A stretch of DNA of 64,000 bases from Hofstenia miamia (Eukaryota > Xenacoelomorpha > Acoela). The position numbers and the translations under genes are program-made. The stretch covers positions 1,186,665 to 1,250,664 of the forward strand of contig SCFE01000120.1 in the NCBI GenBank assembly GCA_004352715.1, read 5' to 3'. Shown here piece after piece: positions 1-9,520 of this stretch. Every line of letters starts with the position of its first letter. The first letter of the stretch is position 1. The notes beneath the pieces are model-generated. The model saw nothing but the letters and a program-made list of their open reading frames with translations. It made no database searches and was not told the DNA's origin.

Positions 1-751
1 CTTTCAATAAAAAATTCATTTTCTTGATAAGCGGGTAAAAATGAGGAGTTGGCGTGGCTGGCTAAACATTTTTACAGGCTGTTTGAAAACAACATATTAT
101 ATAAAGTAACAAGATTGCACTATATTGTTTAATTTCATTTATTGCTGTAAGCTAAAGGATCTTGTTGATTAAAACTTTGCAGATTGCGTGCTGGAAAGAT
201 ATAAAACTTTTGATTAATTTACCCATGACAATGCCTGCAGAAGTCATTTTATGTGAAATATATGAGAGGTTAGAACTCCTGAAATATGGCAGTTAATCCA
301 GATAAATCTGAACAGGATAATAAAAATGCAATTTCGAACAGGACAGAATAGTTTTTCTTTCAAACTCAGCTCTATTTCAGTCGTTCAGATGATCAGTCTA
401 ATGGTGATCATGCATTAAACACGAATTGGCCTATGAGCCATTTTTTTTGCTTGATTATTCACTCAGAAAAAACACTAGCAGGTACAGATACTTTCAATTA
501 TGTTGATAAACTCATTGGATTTACTGATAGTAGAAATTTTGTTTCTATTCTATAAGTTTCGCATTTGAAACATCAGATGAAAATATATTCTCAAGAAGTG
601 GTTGCTGTTCTAGTGTTAATGATCTTAACGGATACTATAGATAATTTCACATAGATCGTTTGAAATGAATTTAAGGAAGTCTAATTGTATTTATCAAATT
701 ATTTAAATGGTAAGTGCATAAATAATGTTTTTGGTAATATCATGTAGAGAT
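1..751. other. AT-rich flank with no recognised gene
   Basis: No open frame with recognisable similarity was seen on either strand. This is where the missing TM6-TM7 part of the minus-strand receptor gene ending at 752 would be expected. I looked for a TM7-like P-x-x-Y segment here and did not find a convincing one. Confidence 0.4.
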
Positions 752-2257
752 TTAGTAGTTGTAAGGATCTGTAATTAATTGAACTGTAGAGTAACATAAG
801 GATGCTATCGCCACATAAAGAGACAAGGTTAGTAGCAGAAAAGTGGTTCCGGATATAAAACTGTGTTCCATGTTTGATTCCGCAGCAAAAACACTTTGAT
901 AAACATGATAGTGGGTACTAAAAAAACCTCTTTTCGAAAAGTCACCGATGTACAACCAAAGAGTTGGAAATAGTATTAGCAATAGGTAGATGGCCATCAC
1001 TGAGAATGGTATGAGCATCGCGATGTGCTGAAATGAAAGGCTTTTGCTTAGAAAGGGCTTCCATAATGGCAGGATTACAGATGTAGCAATGAACAACCAA
1101 CAGGCGAGGGAAATGGTACTAATAATTCCGTAAAAAATAATAAATATTTGAATGGAAAAGCATGATGTGTCGAGTGACGAACCTAAACAAAGTACAATTT
1201 CATATGAATTCATTTGAGTTCTCCACCTTACGCGTTTACTATACTAGTGGGCAAAAACAGTCTTAGGGTGCATTATAAATACAAAAAGTGTTCGTGAAAG
1301 ACATCAACATTTAAATATTGATTTTTCTGCAAGAATTTGCTTGGAGGAGGGTTTGAGGACAAGCAGTGGGGATAAGATTGAAGAAGTCAAAGAGGGTTAC
1401 AAGTACTTAGGTGTGATAGAGAAAGATAGAACAGATCACGAGGAAATGAAGATGAGGCTAAGGAAAGAATACAAGAGGACAGTAAGGAAGGTACTACAGA
1501 AATCAGCATTGAATGGGTAGAACAGCATAAAGGCAATTAATACGTGGGCGATACCAGTGTTGAGATATTCGGCAGGAATTGTTAGATGGAACAAGAATGA
1601 ACTTAGGGAGGCCAGACATAGTAGTGGTAGACAAAGAGAAAAGATTGAGAAAAGTGATAGACAAATCAGTACCAAAGGACAGGAATGTCGAAAGCAAGAA
1701 GAAAGAGAAGATAGACAAGTACAGGGAGTTGGCAGAAGAAATAGAAAGGCTGTGGAAATTGAAGAAGAGTGAAATAGTTCTGGTAGTAGTAGGAGCACTA
1801 GGAGCAGTAAGTAAGTAGAATCTCTAGGTCTGCCTGATATTAATTGATTATTAAGTGACTACCAAAAATGAATAAATTGATTTATGCGACGAGCCATAGT
1901 TGAATGAAGAGGATGGAATGTATTCTGTAGAGCCTTTTTAAAATATGGAGGTCAATCCAGGAAATGTTCAATCCTCATTTGACATCGTACATTGTATTTA
2001 AGAAAACAGCCACTAATGAAGTCAAAATAATTATTTGCGATAATTAATTATAATTTATACGCTTGTGAATGAAAATTATTGTAATAAAAGATACCTGAGG
2101 ATAATAATATCGCCAGGGAGCTAACAACATAACTTGAAAAGGTTTTCCGATTTTCCCCACATTCCAGGATGAATAGCACAAGTGATGCGGTAAGAAACCA
2201 TATTATTAAAAAGAACGAGGTTACAAAAAAATATATATTTCTACGAAACCAGTTCAT
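752..2257 (-). CDS. Seven-transmembrane receptor-like gene, copy B (exons 2257-2095 and 1182-752)
   Basis: Two minus-strand exons can be joined. Exon 1 (2257-2095) encodes a hydrophobic TM1 and the start of TM2, ending in LAILLSS. A CTCAG/GTATCT donor follows in phase 1. The acceptor TTTGTTTAG ends at 1183, and exon 2 starts in phase 1 with SSLDTS. Exon 2 encodes the rest of TM2, TM3 (IFIIFYGIISTISLACWLFI), TM4 (MLIPFSVMAIYLLLILFPTL) and a TM5-like segment (SGTTFLLLTLSLYVAIASL), then stops. The layout and the phase-1 intron in TM2 match copy A at 16.3-18.3 kb, and both share an SG..L.LTL motif in TM5. No TM6-TM7 exon was found downstream, so this copy may be truncated, a pseudogene, or missing a terminal exon. 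The family is probably class-A-like serpentine or chemosensory receptors; the ligand is unknown. Confidence 0.5.
1330..1818 (+). pseudogene. Decayed non-LTR retrotransposon reverse-transcriptase C-terminal fragment
   Basis: Plus-strand frames read EEVKEGYKYLGVIEKDR, then an in-frame TAG near 1518, then NSIKAINTWAIPVLRYSAG and IVRWNKNEL. After a frame change come RPDIVVVDKEKR and ELAEEIERLWKLKKSE, ending near GALGAV. These blocks match the C-terminal region of a widespread animal LINE group (YKYLG..., KAINTWAIPV.RY.AGI, RPDIV..DK, KY..L..EI.RLW, VVIGALG). A piece between WNKNEL and RPDIVVVDK is missing. The stop, frame change and deletion show it is dead. It lies inside the copy B receptor intron, in the opposite orientation. 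Confidence 0.7.
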
Positions 2258-2293
2258 TTGCCATATCTAAACGCAACAGTTCAATAAGTGGGA

Positions 2294-2320
2294 TTATATA
2301 TATATATATATATATATATA
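2294..2320. repeat. (TA)n microsatellite
   Basis: An uninterrupted TA dinucleotide run just upstream of the copy B receptor start codon (minus strand). Confidence 0.95.
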
Positions 2321-2321
2321 C

Positions 2322-3100
2322 ACCTATGCCATGAGAACTAGCCTTAACATGAACATTAAAGTGTTTGAAGTAAAATTTCTGACCATGAATATGCAAAACC
2401 ACAAATAAGAAATGATTACACTACTGTTCTTAAAATGAACCAACCCTTAAAATTGGATGTCTATAATTACTAATGAAAAATGGTGGTGCAAAAGTGCGAT
2501 ATGATTTTTTTGAAAAATGAATCACATACCTGAACACATGTTATTAATATAAATTTCCTACCGCATTTTGTTATGCAAGAAAAGATTGCGTTGAGACATG
2601 CATGAAAAATTTCAATACTATATGGACTTCCAACATGCATGAAATTTCTTTGAGAAAAATGTGTAATTTCATTCGCAATTTTAATTTTCTCGTATATGAT
2701 ACATTTGTTAAGATTACTATTAAATAATATCATAAAAATATTGCAGAAATCTGCAACCTATTTAATAGGGCGACTGGCATATGAGCAGGGATGTCACGGA
2801 GAGAAGCAGAAGAGTTACAAGTTCATTTTCCAACTATGGAGATACCAATATCCTTGTATTAATCCCAACTTCTATTTCCTTTCAAAAAACATTGTGCAGT
2901 CCGTGATCAAAAGACTTGCCAACCCCTATTATAGACTAACTGCATGTATACATGTATTTATGCAAGTGGTCAAAGTTACTCCATCTTACGGTACATGTAT
3001 GCATTGCAAATTGCAAAAGATTAGAAAATGAGTATAACCAGAAGAAATTTTGTTTGTGCGGAAAGTTGTCGGCTGAAGCAGAACCGGTGGAAAATTATCT
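2322..3100. other. Non-coding AT-rich stretch
   Basis: Small open frames occur on both strands but none has recognisable motifs, and their composition matches surrounding non-coding DNA. Confidence 0.4.
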
Positions 3101-3327
3101 TTAACACGTTAAGTGCCACATGCGCCACCAGTGGCTCATGGGGCGCACTCTGAGTCCGGCAAATGAGCCACCGGTTGCTCATTTCTAAATTTTATTTTTT
3201 ATTATTTTTTCCTATATTTTTTGCCTGTAATGATATTTATTTCGCAACGACTGAGGTTTGGCGGCAAATTGAAGTCATGGCGCTGCGCGGAAGTTTGCAA
3301 AATCGAGAATGGCATTGAACGTGTTAA
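3101..3327. mobile_element. TTAA-flanked piggyBac-type MITE
   Basis: The left end reads TTAA then CACGTTAAGTGCCA. The right end, on the reverse strand, reads TTAA then CACGTTCAATGCCA. That gives about 14 bp of imperfect terminal inverted repeat bounded by the TTAA duplication typical of piggyBac-superfamily elements. The interior (219 bp) has no transposase but has short hairpins, e.g. GCGCCACCAGTGG...GGGGCGC and GAGCCACCGGTTGCTC. It is GC-richer than its neighbours. Confidence 0.7.
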
Positions 3328-3800
3328 AGCTTTGCAGTATCTAAAGCTGTACTTTAGAAATTCGCTAGCTACAACACTTCGGTATTATTTTGTAGTTATA
3401 AGTCTAAAGTCCAAACGCTATGTACGAAAAATCAGAATCCAACACAAACTATAAAAAATATCAGAGTTGTTAAGGTTAAGAAACAATATTTTATAAGAAC
3501 ACAAACGCAAATGATATTTTAATTTAAAAACTTCGAGTGGTCGAATTTTAAATTCATTTGTAATATCTCATGCAATGAAAATTTAATTTAAAACAGCTTA
3601 TTTTGCTCTTCTGATACTTTCTTTCATTTGATTTTGTTTTAGTTAATTTTACTTGAATTGTTCATTCTGACAACTTTATGAATTTACCCTTTTACCTCCC
3701 AACCCCTTTAATATAGCATAATTTGTGGTAAATTTAACCATGAATCATCTTGATGAGCAGACCTAATGTATTAAATAACCCTTCTCTGAAACTCCTACTC
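3328..3800. other. Non-coding AT-rich stretch
   Basis: Nothing recognisable was seen between the TTAA MITE and the piggyBac remnant. Confidence 0.4.
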
Positions 3801-3821
3801 CTTCATACCAAAAAAGTTATG

Positions 3822-5356
3822 TTCCCATACGGGAACGTTGGGAGCTACTGCGCAAATTAAACTTTTCCATAATAATGTTGCACAATAACAACATGAGTAC
3901 AAAATGCACAAATATTCATATTTCAGAATGATACATATCAAAACACACAGCACCTCGGTCATGGTGGAGGCGCACACCACATTTGCTACACCGCTTCCTG
4001 CAGTTCTTTCCGCAGACCACACACCGACCTTGAGTGGAAGTCTCTGCGGTGTGACCAACACCATCATATCGAACATCAGATGGTAGCAGTGTTCGGTGTC
4101 CTCCACCAGTTTGACGACGTCCAGTTTCTTGCTTCATTTGCGTCACAGCCACATATGAAACAAATTGCAAATGAGACATGGGTTCATCAAACAGTGATGT
4201 GTGAAGTCGCCAGGCTGCTGTCATGGTAATATTCAGCGCGTTCACAAACAATGACCACCACCATTTTTTGCCCACAATGGTAGGGCGATAAGAACCAAGA
4301 AGTCGATCAAGCAAATCAACCCCTCCCATCCCTTTGTTATACTTGAAAACACAGTGTGGCTGGGGTACATTGACTTGGCTTCCTTTGTTACGACGTTTTA
4401 CAATGTGAATTGGATCAACAGCGTGGGTAGTAGACATAATATGAACAACAGAGTTGTCGTGCCACTTGGTTATCACTACATTGTTGTTACTGCATACTTC
4501 ATACTTTCCTCTGTCAAGACCTTTAAATTTTTTTGTTGCTGTAAATACATTGGAGGCTCCAGCTGTTCTGTTTTCTCGAATTGTTCCAGTTNGCTACTTC
4601 TGGCACATCATTGCGGTCATCATTATTATCTACATCGCTATCCACATCTCTGTCTCCTGTGGTAGGGGGCAGCACAACAATATGTTGAGGATTGTTCGAT
4701 GTTTCAATGACCTCAAGAGCTTCCTCCATGTGAATGACATGAGTTGTGCGACGTTTTCGTCCGTAAAACCGTTGTATGTCCATCACACCTCGCAGCGCAA
4801 TCAGCTATTGAAGAAAGGTTTGCTCTAACTTTGTTATAGAAGCCAACCAATCAAAATCGATTATAATTTCTAGGAAATCAATTTGTGCATTGCGCAACCT
4901 AGCATAATCATTCAGGAGCAGTGCTTGTATTTCCAGTTATATACAGGCAAGCAATATAATTTTTGACATAATGTCATGAATATCCCAACGTTCCCGTATG
5001 GGAACAACATGCACAAACCTACTCTGTCATCAATATGTACGCCATATATATTATCGAAACCAAGTATAATATGGAAACTAACCACTTTGCTGCAATTTTA
5101 TCTCAACGTTTTGATCTAATTGTTCATACCAGTCATGCAACAGTCGCGTGAATATGTTAAATAAAGAACAGTGGAATTCGCACATGTTCATCGATGTGTT
5201 TGTCAAAGGAAATATATCCAATATTTTTTTTCAGTACATTATTGGCTAAATTATAGTATAATTTGAATAATTCAACCAAAATAATGCAAATAATATACTA
5301 GTTTGCATGCCACAATGTCATTTAAGTTTATGTTCCCATATGGTAACGTTGGTAGA
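3822..5356. mobile_element. piggyBac element remnant with palindromic end repeats
   Basis: The word TATGTTCCCATACGGGAACG followed by TTGGGA occurs at about 3820-3847. It occurs inverted at about 4983-5008, and a variant (GTTCCCATATGGTAACGTTGG) lies at about 5332-5352. The core GTTCCCATACGGGAAC is itself nearly palindromic. The first two copies bracket the transposase pseudogene and so act as terminal or subterminal inverted repeats. No clear TTAA duplication was found next to them, so the exact ends are uncertain. Confidence 0.55.
3916..4786 (-). pseudogene. piggyBac transposase with deleted catalytic core
   Basis: The minus strand encodes an acidic N-terminal region (LPPTTGDRDVDSDVDNNDD, 4786 downward). 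After a frame change comes the C-terminal part of a DDE_Tnp_1_7 transposase: YEVCSNN, WHDNSVVHIMST, VPQPHCVFKYNKGMGGVDLLD, KKWWWSLFVNAL, then a cysteine-rich tail (CVVCGKNCRKRC and following). In this family the last catalytic aspartate lies in the GGVDxLD motif, which is present. The central part with the first two catalytic aspartates is absent: the N-terminus joins almost directly to the C-terminal third. An N at 4592 and the frame change confirm it is inactive. The cysteine-rich end is the zinc-finger domain usual for piggyBac-derived transposases. Confidence 0.85.
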
Positions 5357-5650
5357 ATTAAGGTTAAGATATAGCCTATAAGCATCAGGCTTTCTAAACG
5401 CAAGTGTCTGTTTTGTCACGTTATTGATCAATCACTGAGATGTTTCGCTTCGGAAAGTCCTGCTTACATCCTGATTTACGGCATTTTCTTATCACTATAG
5501 AAAAATTGATATTCTATCATGGCATCTTTATTGTAAATACTGAATGAAAAATAATAAATATACAAAATTATTCAAAGAAACTCATAAATATCAACATATA
5601 AGCAATTTAATAAACCGCTAGTACCAAGTTTTTCAATAGTCACCGGTGAG

Positions 5651-6234
5651 GCAGCATCAAGGAGTACATAATAACCAAGGAGGATTACACCATCCATCAC
5701 ATGATTTTGAGGAATACGTGTTTTGCTGCTACTCTTACTTTACCAAATCTAAAACGAAATATTGCCGAAATCGTTTATATAATTTTCTTCAAGAAATTGG
5801 TGATGTTGTTCAGTTTAGGTCTACACGAAAATCTGTACTTATGAAGTTGGTTAATATTTTTCTTAAAGGACTATCGGTTTTGAATAAGGCACAGCAAAGT
5901 AATGCTAGAAAGTTAACCGAATTTGCATAATCAATTTAAATTTTGTAAAATGAATATAATCTTTAATGCTTTTTAATCAAGGCTAAATTTACCTGTTATC
6001 TTACATGTAACATTTGATTTTTATTTATACAATAATGATGTCGCATTACAATACTGATGTAACTATTAGATATAAATAGTGATTTTGTAATTTTAAAAAC
6101 ATCTAAATGCTATAAATTTCATTGTGTATGAAAAATATCATTTTGGCATGAAAATACAAAATATTGAGCCAGCCCTCAAGGTTTAAGCGAGATTTTCGGT
6201 GTCATGTCCTGTTATTATGTACTCCTTGGGCAGC
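5651..6234. mobile_element. Inverted-repeat non-autonomous element with small unknown ORF
   Basis: The left end GCAGCATCAAGGAGTACATA (5651 on) is matched by the reverse complement of 6211-6234, which reads GCTGCCCAAGGAGTACATAA. The inner 17 bp (AAGGAGTACATAATAAC) are identical. Between them is a 94-codon plus-strand frame (5646-5930) with FEEYVFCCYSYF and YNFLQEIGDVVQFRSTRKSV. I do not recognise it; it could be a transposase scrap. The superfamily is not determined. Confidence 0.5.
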
Positions 6235-6525
6235 ATTAANTATAATCTTTAATGCTTTTTAATCAAGGCGTAATTTACCTGTTATCTTACATGTAACATT
6301 TGATTTTTATTTATACAATAATGATGTCGCATTACAATACTGATGTAACTATTAGATATAAATAGTGATTTTGTAATTTTAAAAACATCTAAATGCTATA
6401 AATTTCATTGTGTATGAAAAATATCATTTTGGCATGAAAATACAAAATATTGAGCCAGCCCTCAAGGTTTAAGCGAGATTTTCGGTGTCATGTCCTGTTA
6501 TTATGTACTCCTTGGGCAGCATTAA
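5955..6525. repeat. 285-bp direct duplication around a single N
   Basis: Bases 5955-6239 are repeated nearly perfectly at 6241-6525, separated only by the N at 6240. A one-base ambiguity exactly at the junction suggests an assembly or gap-filling artefact more than a biological duplication. Confidence 0.9.
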
Positions 6526-6709
6526 CTTGAAAACAAGCATTTTCATGTTGAACTTATATTTTAGCGTTCATTTGCTTTTATAAGTTCAACTAATATATTG
6601 TGTATTGTAATGACCATGTAAATATTTCCGGGAAACATTCTGTGATCCGAATCTTTGAATACCAGCTTAGATCGGCGTGCGCATGAATGCCAAAGCAGGA
6701 AGTGGTCCG

Positions 6710-7539
6710 GTCCGCCCAGATAACAAATTTTGGTCTAAACAACGTTGTTTTTTAGTTGTTTTTTTATGGTTGTTTTAACGTTGAAATGGTACCCTTTTGA
6801 CTGGTCTAAACAACGTTGTTCCAACAACGTCACATTAGGTTGCTTTTTGGTTGTTTTTTCTGAATAAATAAAAGCACTATTTTTAGGTCGTAGTAACATT
6901 ATTTTATGTTGCCCATGATTATTCTAGCATTACTTTTATATGCAATACATCAAATTTATATTGATAATCAGTTCAAACATTGCTGTTTAAACTAATACAA
7001 GCTCAACAAAGGGCAGAACAGTAATACAATAAATACTTTAAATACAACATTTGCTGAAATTTTGAATGAATGTCTTGATTTTAAATGATAACAATAAGCA
7101 TAAAAATCTGCCAAATTTAACAAAAATTTAAACTTTTAAAGTTAAATATAATTTTGAAATAATACTTTTTTAAACTGTAAAGAATCTCTTCTGCTCAAAT
7201 GTAACTTTTTTATCTGACAGATAATTTGAAGGTGTCCAAATATTCATGAATAAATTATTTTGAAAATTCGCTTACCAAGTATATTATAATTTTTCACAAA
7301 TTTAATATTTCAAAAGAGCTTTTTGCAATTCCGTTCTTTATAAAAAATGATCTAGTAATCAAAATGATGAAGTGAGTTCTATTTGCAATAATTTGCTTGA
7401 ATCTTAAATTATCACATTTATAGTTGCTCAAATTAGTATTAATGGTTGTTATTACGATGTTAATGGTTGCTGCAACAACCAAAAGTATGAAACAATCATA
7501 AACAACGTAAGAACAACCAAAATTGTTATCTGGGCGGAC
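6710..7539. mobile_element. 830-bp MITE with AACAACGTTGTT subterminal words
   Basis: The ends GTCCGCCCAGATAACAA (6710) and, inverted, the same 17 bases at 7523-7539 form terminal inverted repeats, extended by TTTTGG with a one-base indel. Inside both ends are clusters of palindromic words (ACAACGTTGTT at about 6738 and 6809; CAACAACC, ACAACGTAAGAACAACC at 7480-7515). The interior is AT-rich with no coding capacity. It lies inside older DNA with GGTCCGG-type words. Confidence 0.7.
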
Positions 7540-7854
7540 TGCGGTTTGGTCCGGTTCGGTTCATTCCGGGTCTGAAACATTGAACTTTTCAGTCCTAAAT
7601 TTTCCTAAGATTATGCCTACAAAGTTACGTAATTTATCATTCTTGATGCATTTCCAAATTTATATGTACAATAATATCCATGTACAAACATATTTATAAC
7701 AAACAACTGGCATCGTAACATTGTTCATAAATTGTTTTGATAATTGTGAATTACCATATTGTGAATTTTATCTTTTTCATCTTTTCATTGGTCTAGAAAT
7801 CTTGTGTATCAAATAATTGTAATTGTTTGGGGAAAAATATTAATACGCATACAT

Positions 7855-7945
7855 TAGGCTCCCGAGAGTTGATTATGTTAGGCTCGAGTCGAGGTGGAAC
7901 CCTAGCTCTCGAGTTCGAGTCGAGTTACAAGTTAGTATTATATTT
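7855..7945. repeat. CTCGAG/TCGAGTCGAG word cluster (probable MITE end)
   Basis: Repeated short words (GGCTCCCGAGAG, GGCTCGAGTCGAGG, CTCTCGAGTTCGAGTCGAG) are concentrated in about 90 bp. Similar text, AAATTTCGAGTTGAGTTTTT followed by AGACA, occurs at about 9459 and 19334, each next to a microsatellite. This is typical of terminal fragments of non-autonomous DNA elements. Confidence 0.45.
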
Positions 7946-7970
7946 CATCTTCTCGTTAGATTAAGCTATA

Positions 7971-8571
7971 TACAGGGTAAGCCATAAGTAACTTGATATT
8001 TTAATTAGCCACAAAAATAAAAATAAAAACAACCACAAAGTCAAAGTATATTTTTTATAATGATCAATACATGGGATTTATAAAAGTTAAATTAAATGTT
8101 CAATCGCGCCGCCATTGTTTGCAATAACCATTTCACATCTTTTGTGCAAATTTTCTACTGAGCGGCGAAGTTCATCAACGGATATTTCATCGATTTCTTT
8201 AAAGATCTTTTGTTTCAAGTCATCTAAATCATTGGCCCGATATGAATGAAAAACTCGTGCCTTTAAAGTTCCCCACAGGTAGAAATCTAAAGGCGATAAA
8301 TCAGGCGACCTGGGAGGCCATGGAACTCCGTAGCCTCTTCCTATCACACGATTTTCTGGAAGCTGACTTGAGATAAAATCACGAGCTAAGACCGAAAAGT
8401 GAGGAGGCGCTCCATCATGTTGGAAGATAACAGATCGCATTTTACGTTTTCTTTTTAACTCAGGAAAAACCGAATCCTTTAAAAGGTTTGTATAATTTTC
8501 CTGGTTTACAGTTTTATCAAAAAATACCGGTGTAAGTTTGTATCTAGCACTAAAAGCCATCCACACACAAA
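7971..8571 (-). pseudogene. Mariner/Tc1-superfamily transposase, C-terminal half, with terminal repeat
   Basis: The terminal repeat TACAGGGTAAGCCATAAGTA begins at 7971 after a TA. The minus-strand frame 8566-8087 encodes YTNLLKDSVFPELKRKRK, then FQHDGAPPHF (second catalytic Asp), RVIGRGYG, and PWPPRSPDLSPLDFYLWGTL (third catalytic Asp), and ends NNGGAIEHLI. I count 42 residues between the Asp of QHD and the Asp of SPLD. That is longer than the 34 of classical mariner and Tc1, so this is a long-spacing IS630-Tc1-mariner branch. The N-terminal DNA-binding part and first Asp would lie in the gap at 8572-8798. Confidence 0.85.
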
Positions 8572-8798
8572 NNNNNNNNNNNNNNNNNNNNNNNNNNNNN
8601 NNNNNNNNNNNNNNNNNNNNNNNNNNNNNNNNNNNNNNNNNNNNNNNNNNNNNNNNNNNNNNNNNNNNNNNNNNNNNNNNNNNNNNNNNNNNNNNNNNNN
8701 NNNNNNNNNNNNNNNNNNNNNNNNNNNNNNNNNNNNNNNNNNNNNNNNNNNNNNNNNNNNNNNNNNNNNNNNNNNNNNNNNNNNNNNNNNNNNNNNNN
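8572..8798. other. Assembly gap (227 N)
   Basis: Sequence unknown. It separates two head-to-head copies of the mariner-like transposase 3' end. Confidence 1.
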
Positions 8799-9094
8799 TT
8801 AAAGGCACGAGTTTTTCATTCATATCGGGCCAATGATTTAGATGACTTGAAACAAAAGATCATTAAAGAAATCGATGAAATATCCGTTGATGAACTTCGC
8901 CGCTCAGTAGAAAATTTGCACAAAAGATGTGAAATGGTTATTGCAAACAATGGCGGCGCGATTGAACATTTAATTTAACTTTTATAAATCCCATGTATTG
9001 ATCATTATAAAAAATATACTTTGACTTTGTGGTTGTTTTTATTTTTATTTTTGTGGCTAATTAAAATATCAAGTTACTTATGGCTTACCCTGTA
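8799..9094 (+). mobile_element. Inverted second copy of the mariner-like 3' end
   Basis: This 296-bp segment is the near-perfect reverse complement of 7971-8266. It includes the last roughly 70 transposase residues (LKARVFHSYRANDLDDLKQK to NNGGAIEHLI) and the terminal repeat ending at 9094 followed by TA. Only a few base differences are visible. The pair 7971-9094 is therefore a palindromic element or an assembly-made hairpin. Confidence 0.85.
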
Positions 9095-9187
9095 TAACTG
9101 TGGTACCATATATAAATGTACGACAGAAATGCAACGTGCTAAACTAAATGAGAGAAGGCAAGTCTTATGGAAAACAATTTGAAACAA

Positions 9188-9372
9188 GAAAAGCACTCGA
9201 AGAGCGCAGACCTCCGCCACGCAGCTTGTTTCCACCGGATCAGCACCAAAATTTAATGGATTCCTTCTTGGGTGGAGACGCACCTCTGGTGAAAATTTGA
9301 AGTCAATCCATTGATTACTTTTTCCAAACAGACAAACAACCAACGCTACCAAAAACATAACCTCCTTGGCGG
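9188..9372 (-). repeat. Dispersed CCTCCGCCAAGGAGG-type repeat, copy 1
   Basis: It begins with the complement of GGCGGAGGTCTGCGCTC and ends at CCTCCTTGGCGG. The same sequence occurs at 22627-22836 in plus orientation. The open frame across it encodes nothing recognisable. From memory, similar repeats occur in diverse invertebrates; they are non-autonomous and non-coding. Confidence 0.75.
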
Positions 9373-9479
9373 CCAATGGATTGTTCTACATTGTAGGCAA
9401 AAATTGCAGATATACAGATGTTATTCATGCTATAATCGAGTAGGTTTCGAAGTCCTTGAAATTTCGAGTTGAGTTTTTA

Positions 9480-9482
<3 letters not shown>

Positions 9483-9514
<32 letters not shown>
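9483..9514. repeat. (TA)n microsatellite
   Basis: A TA run ending at the left tip of the Tc1 element, consistent with Tc1 insertion at a TA target. Confidence 0.95.

Positions 9515-9520
<6 letters not shown>

Noticed and set aside
1436-1798. Minus-strand open frames rich in Leu/Ser/Phe
   Set aside because: They are the complement of the purine-rich LINE fragment; the plus strand has the real homology.
4354-4828. Plus-strand frames of 103 and 124 codons
   Set aside because: Antisense shadow of the piggyBac transposase relic.
9074-9376. Minus-strand open frame with a signal-peptide-like start (MAAKEVMFLVALVVCLFGKS)
   Set aside because: It is produced by the dispersed CCTCCGCC repeat, which occurs again at 22.6 kb; reading frames across it are accidental.
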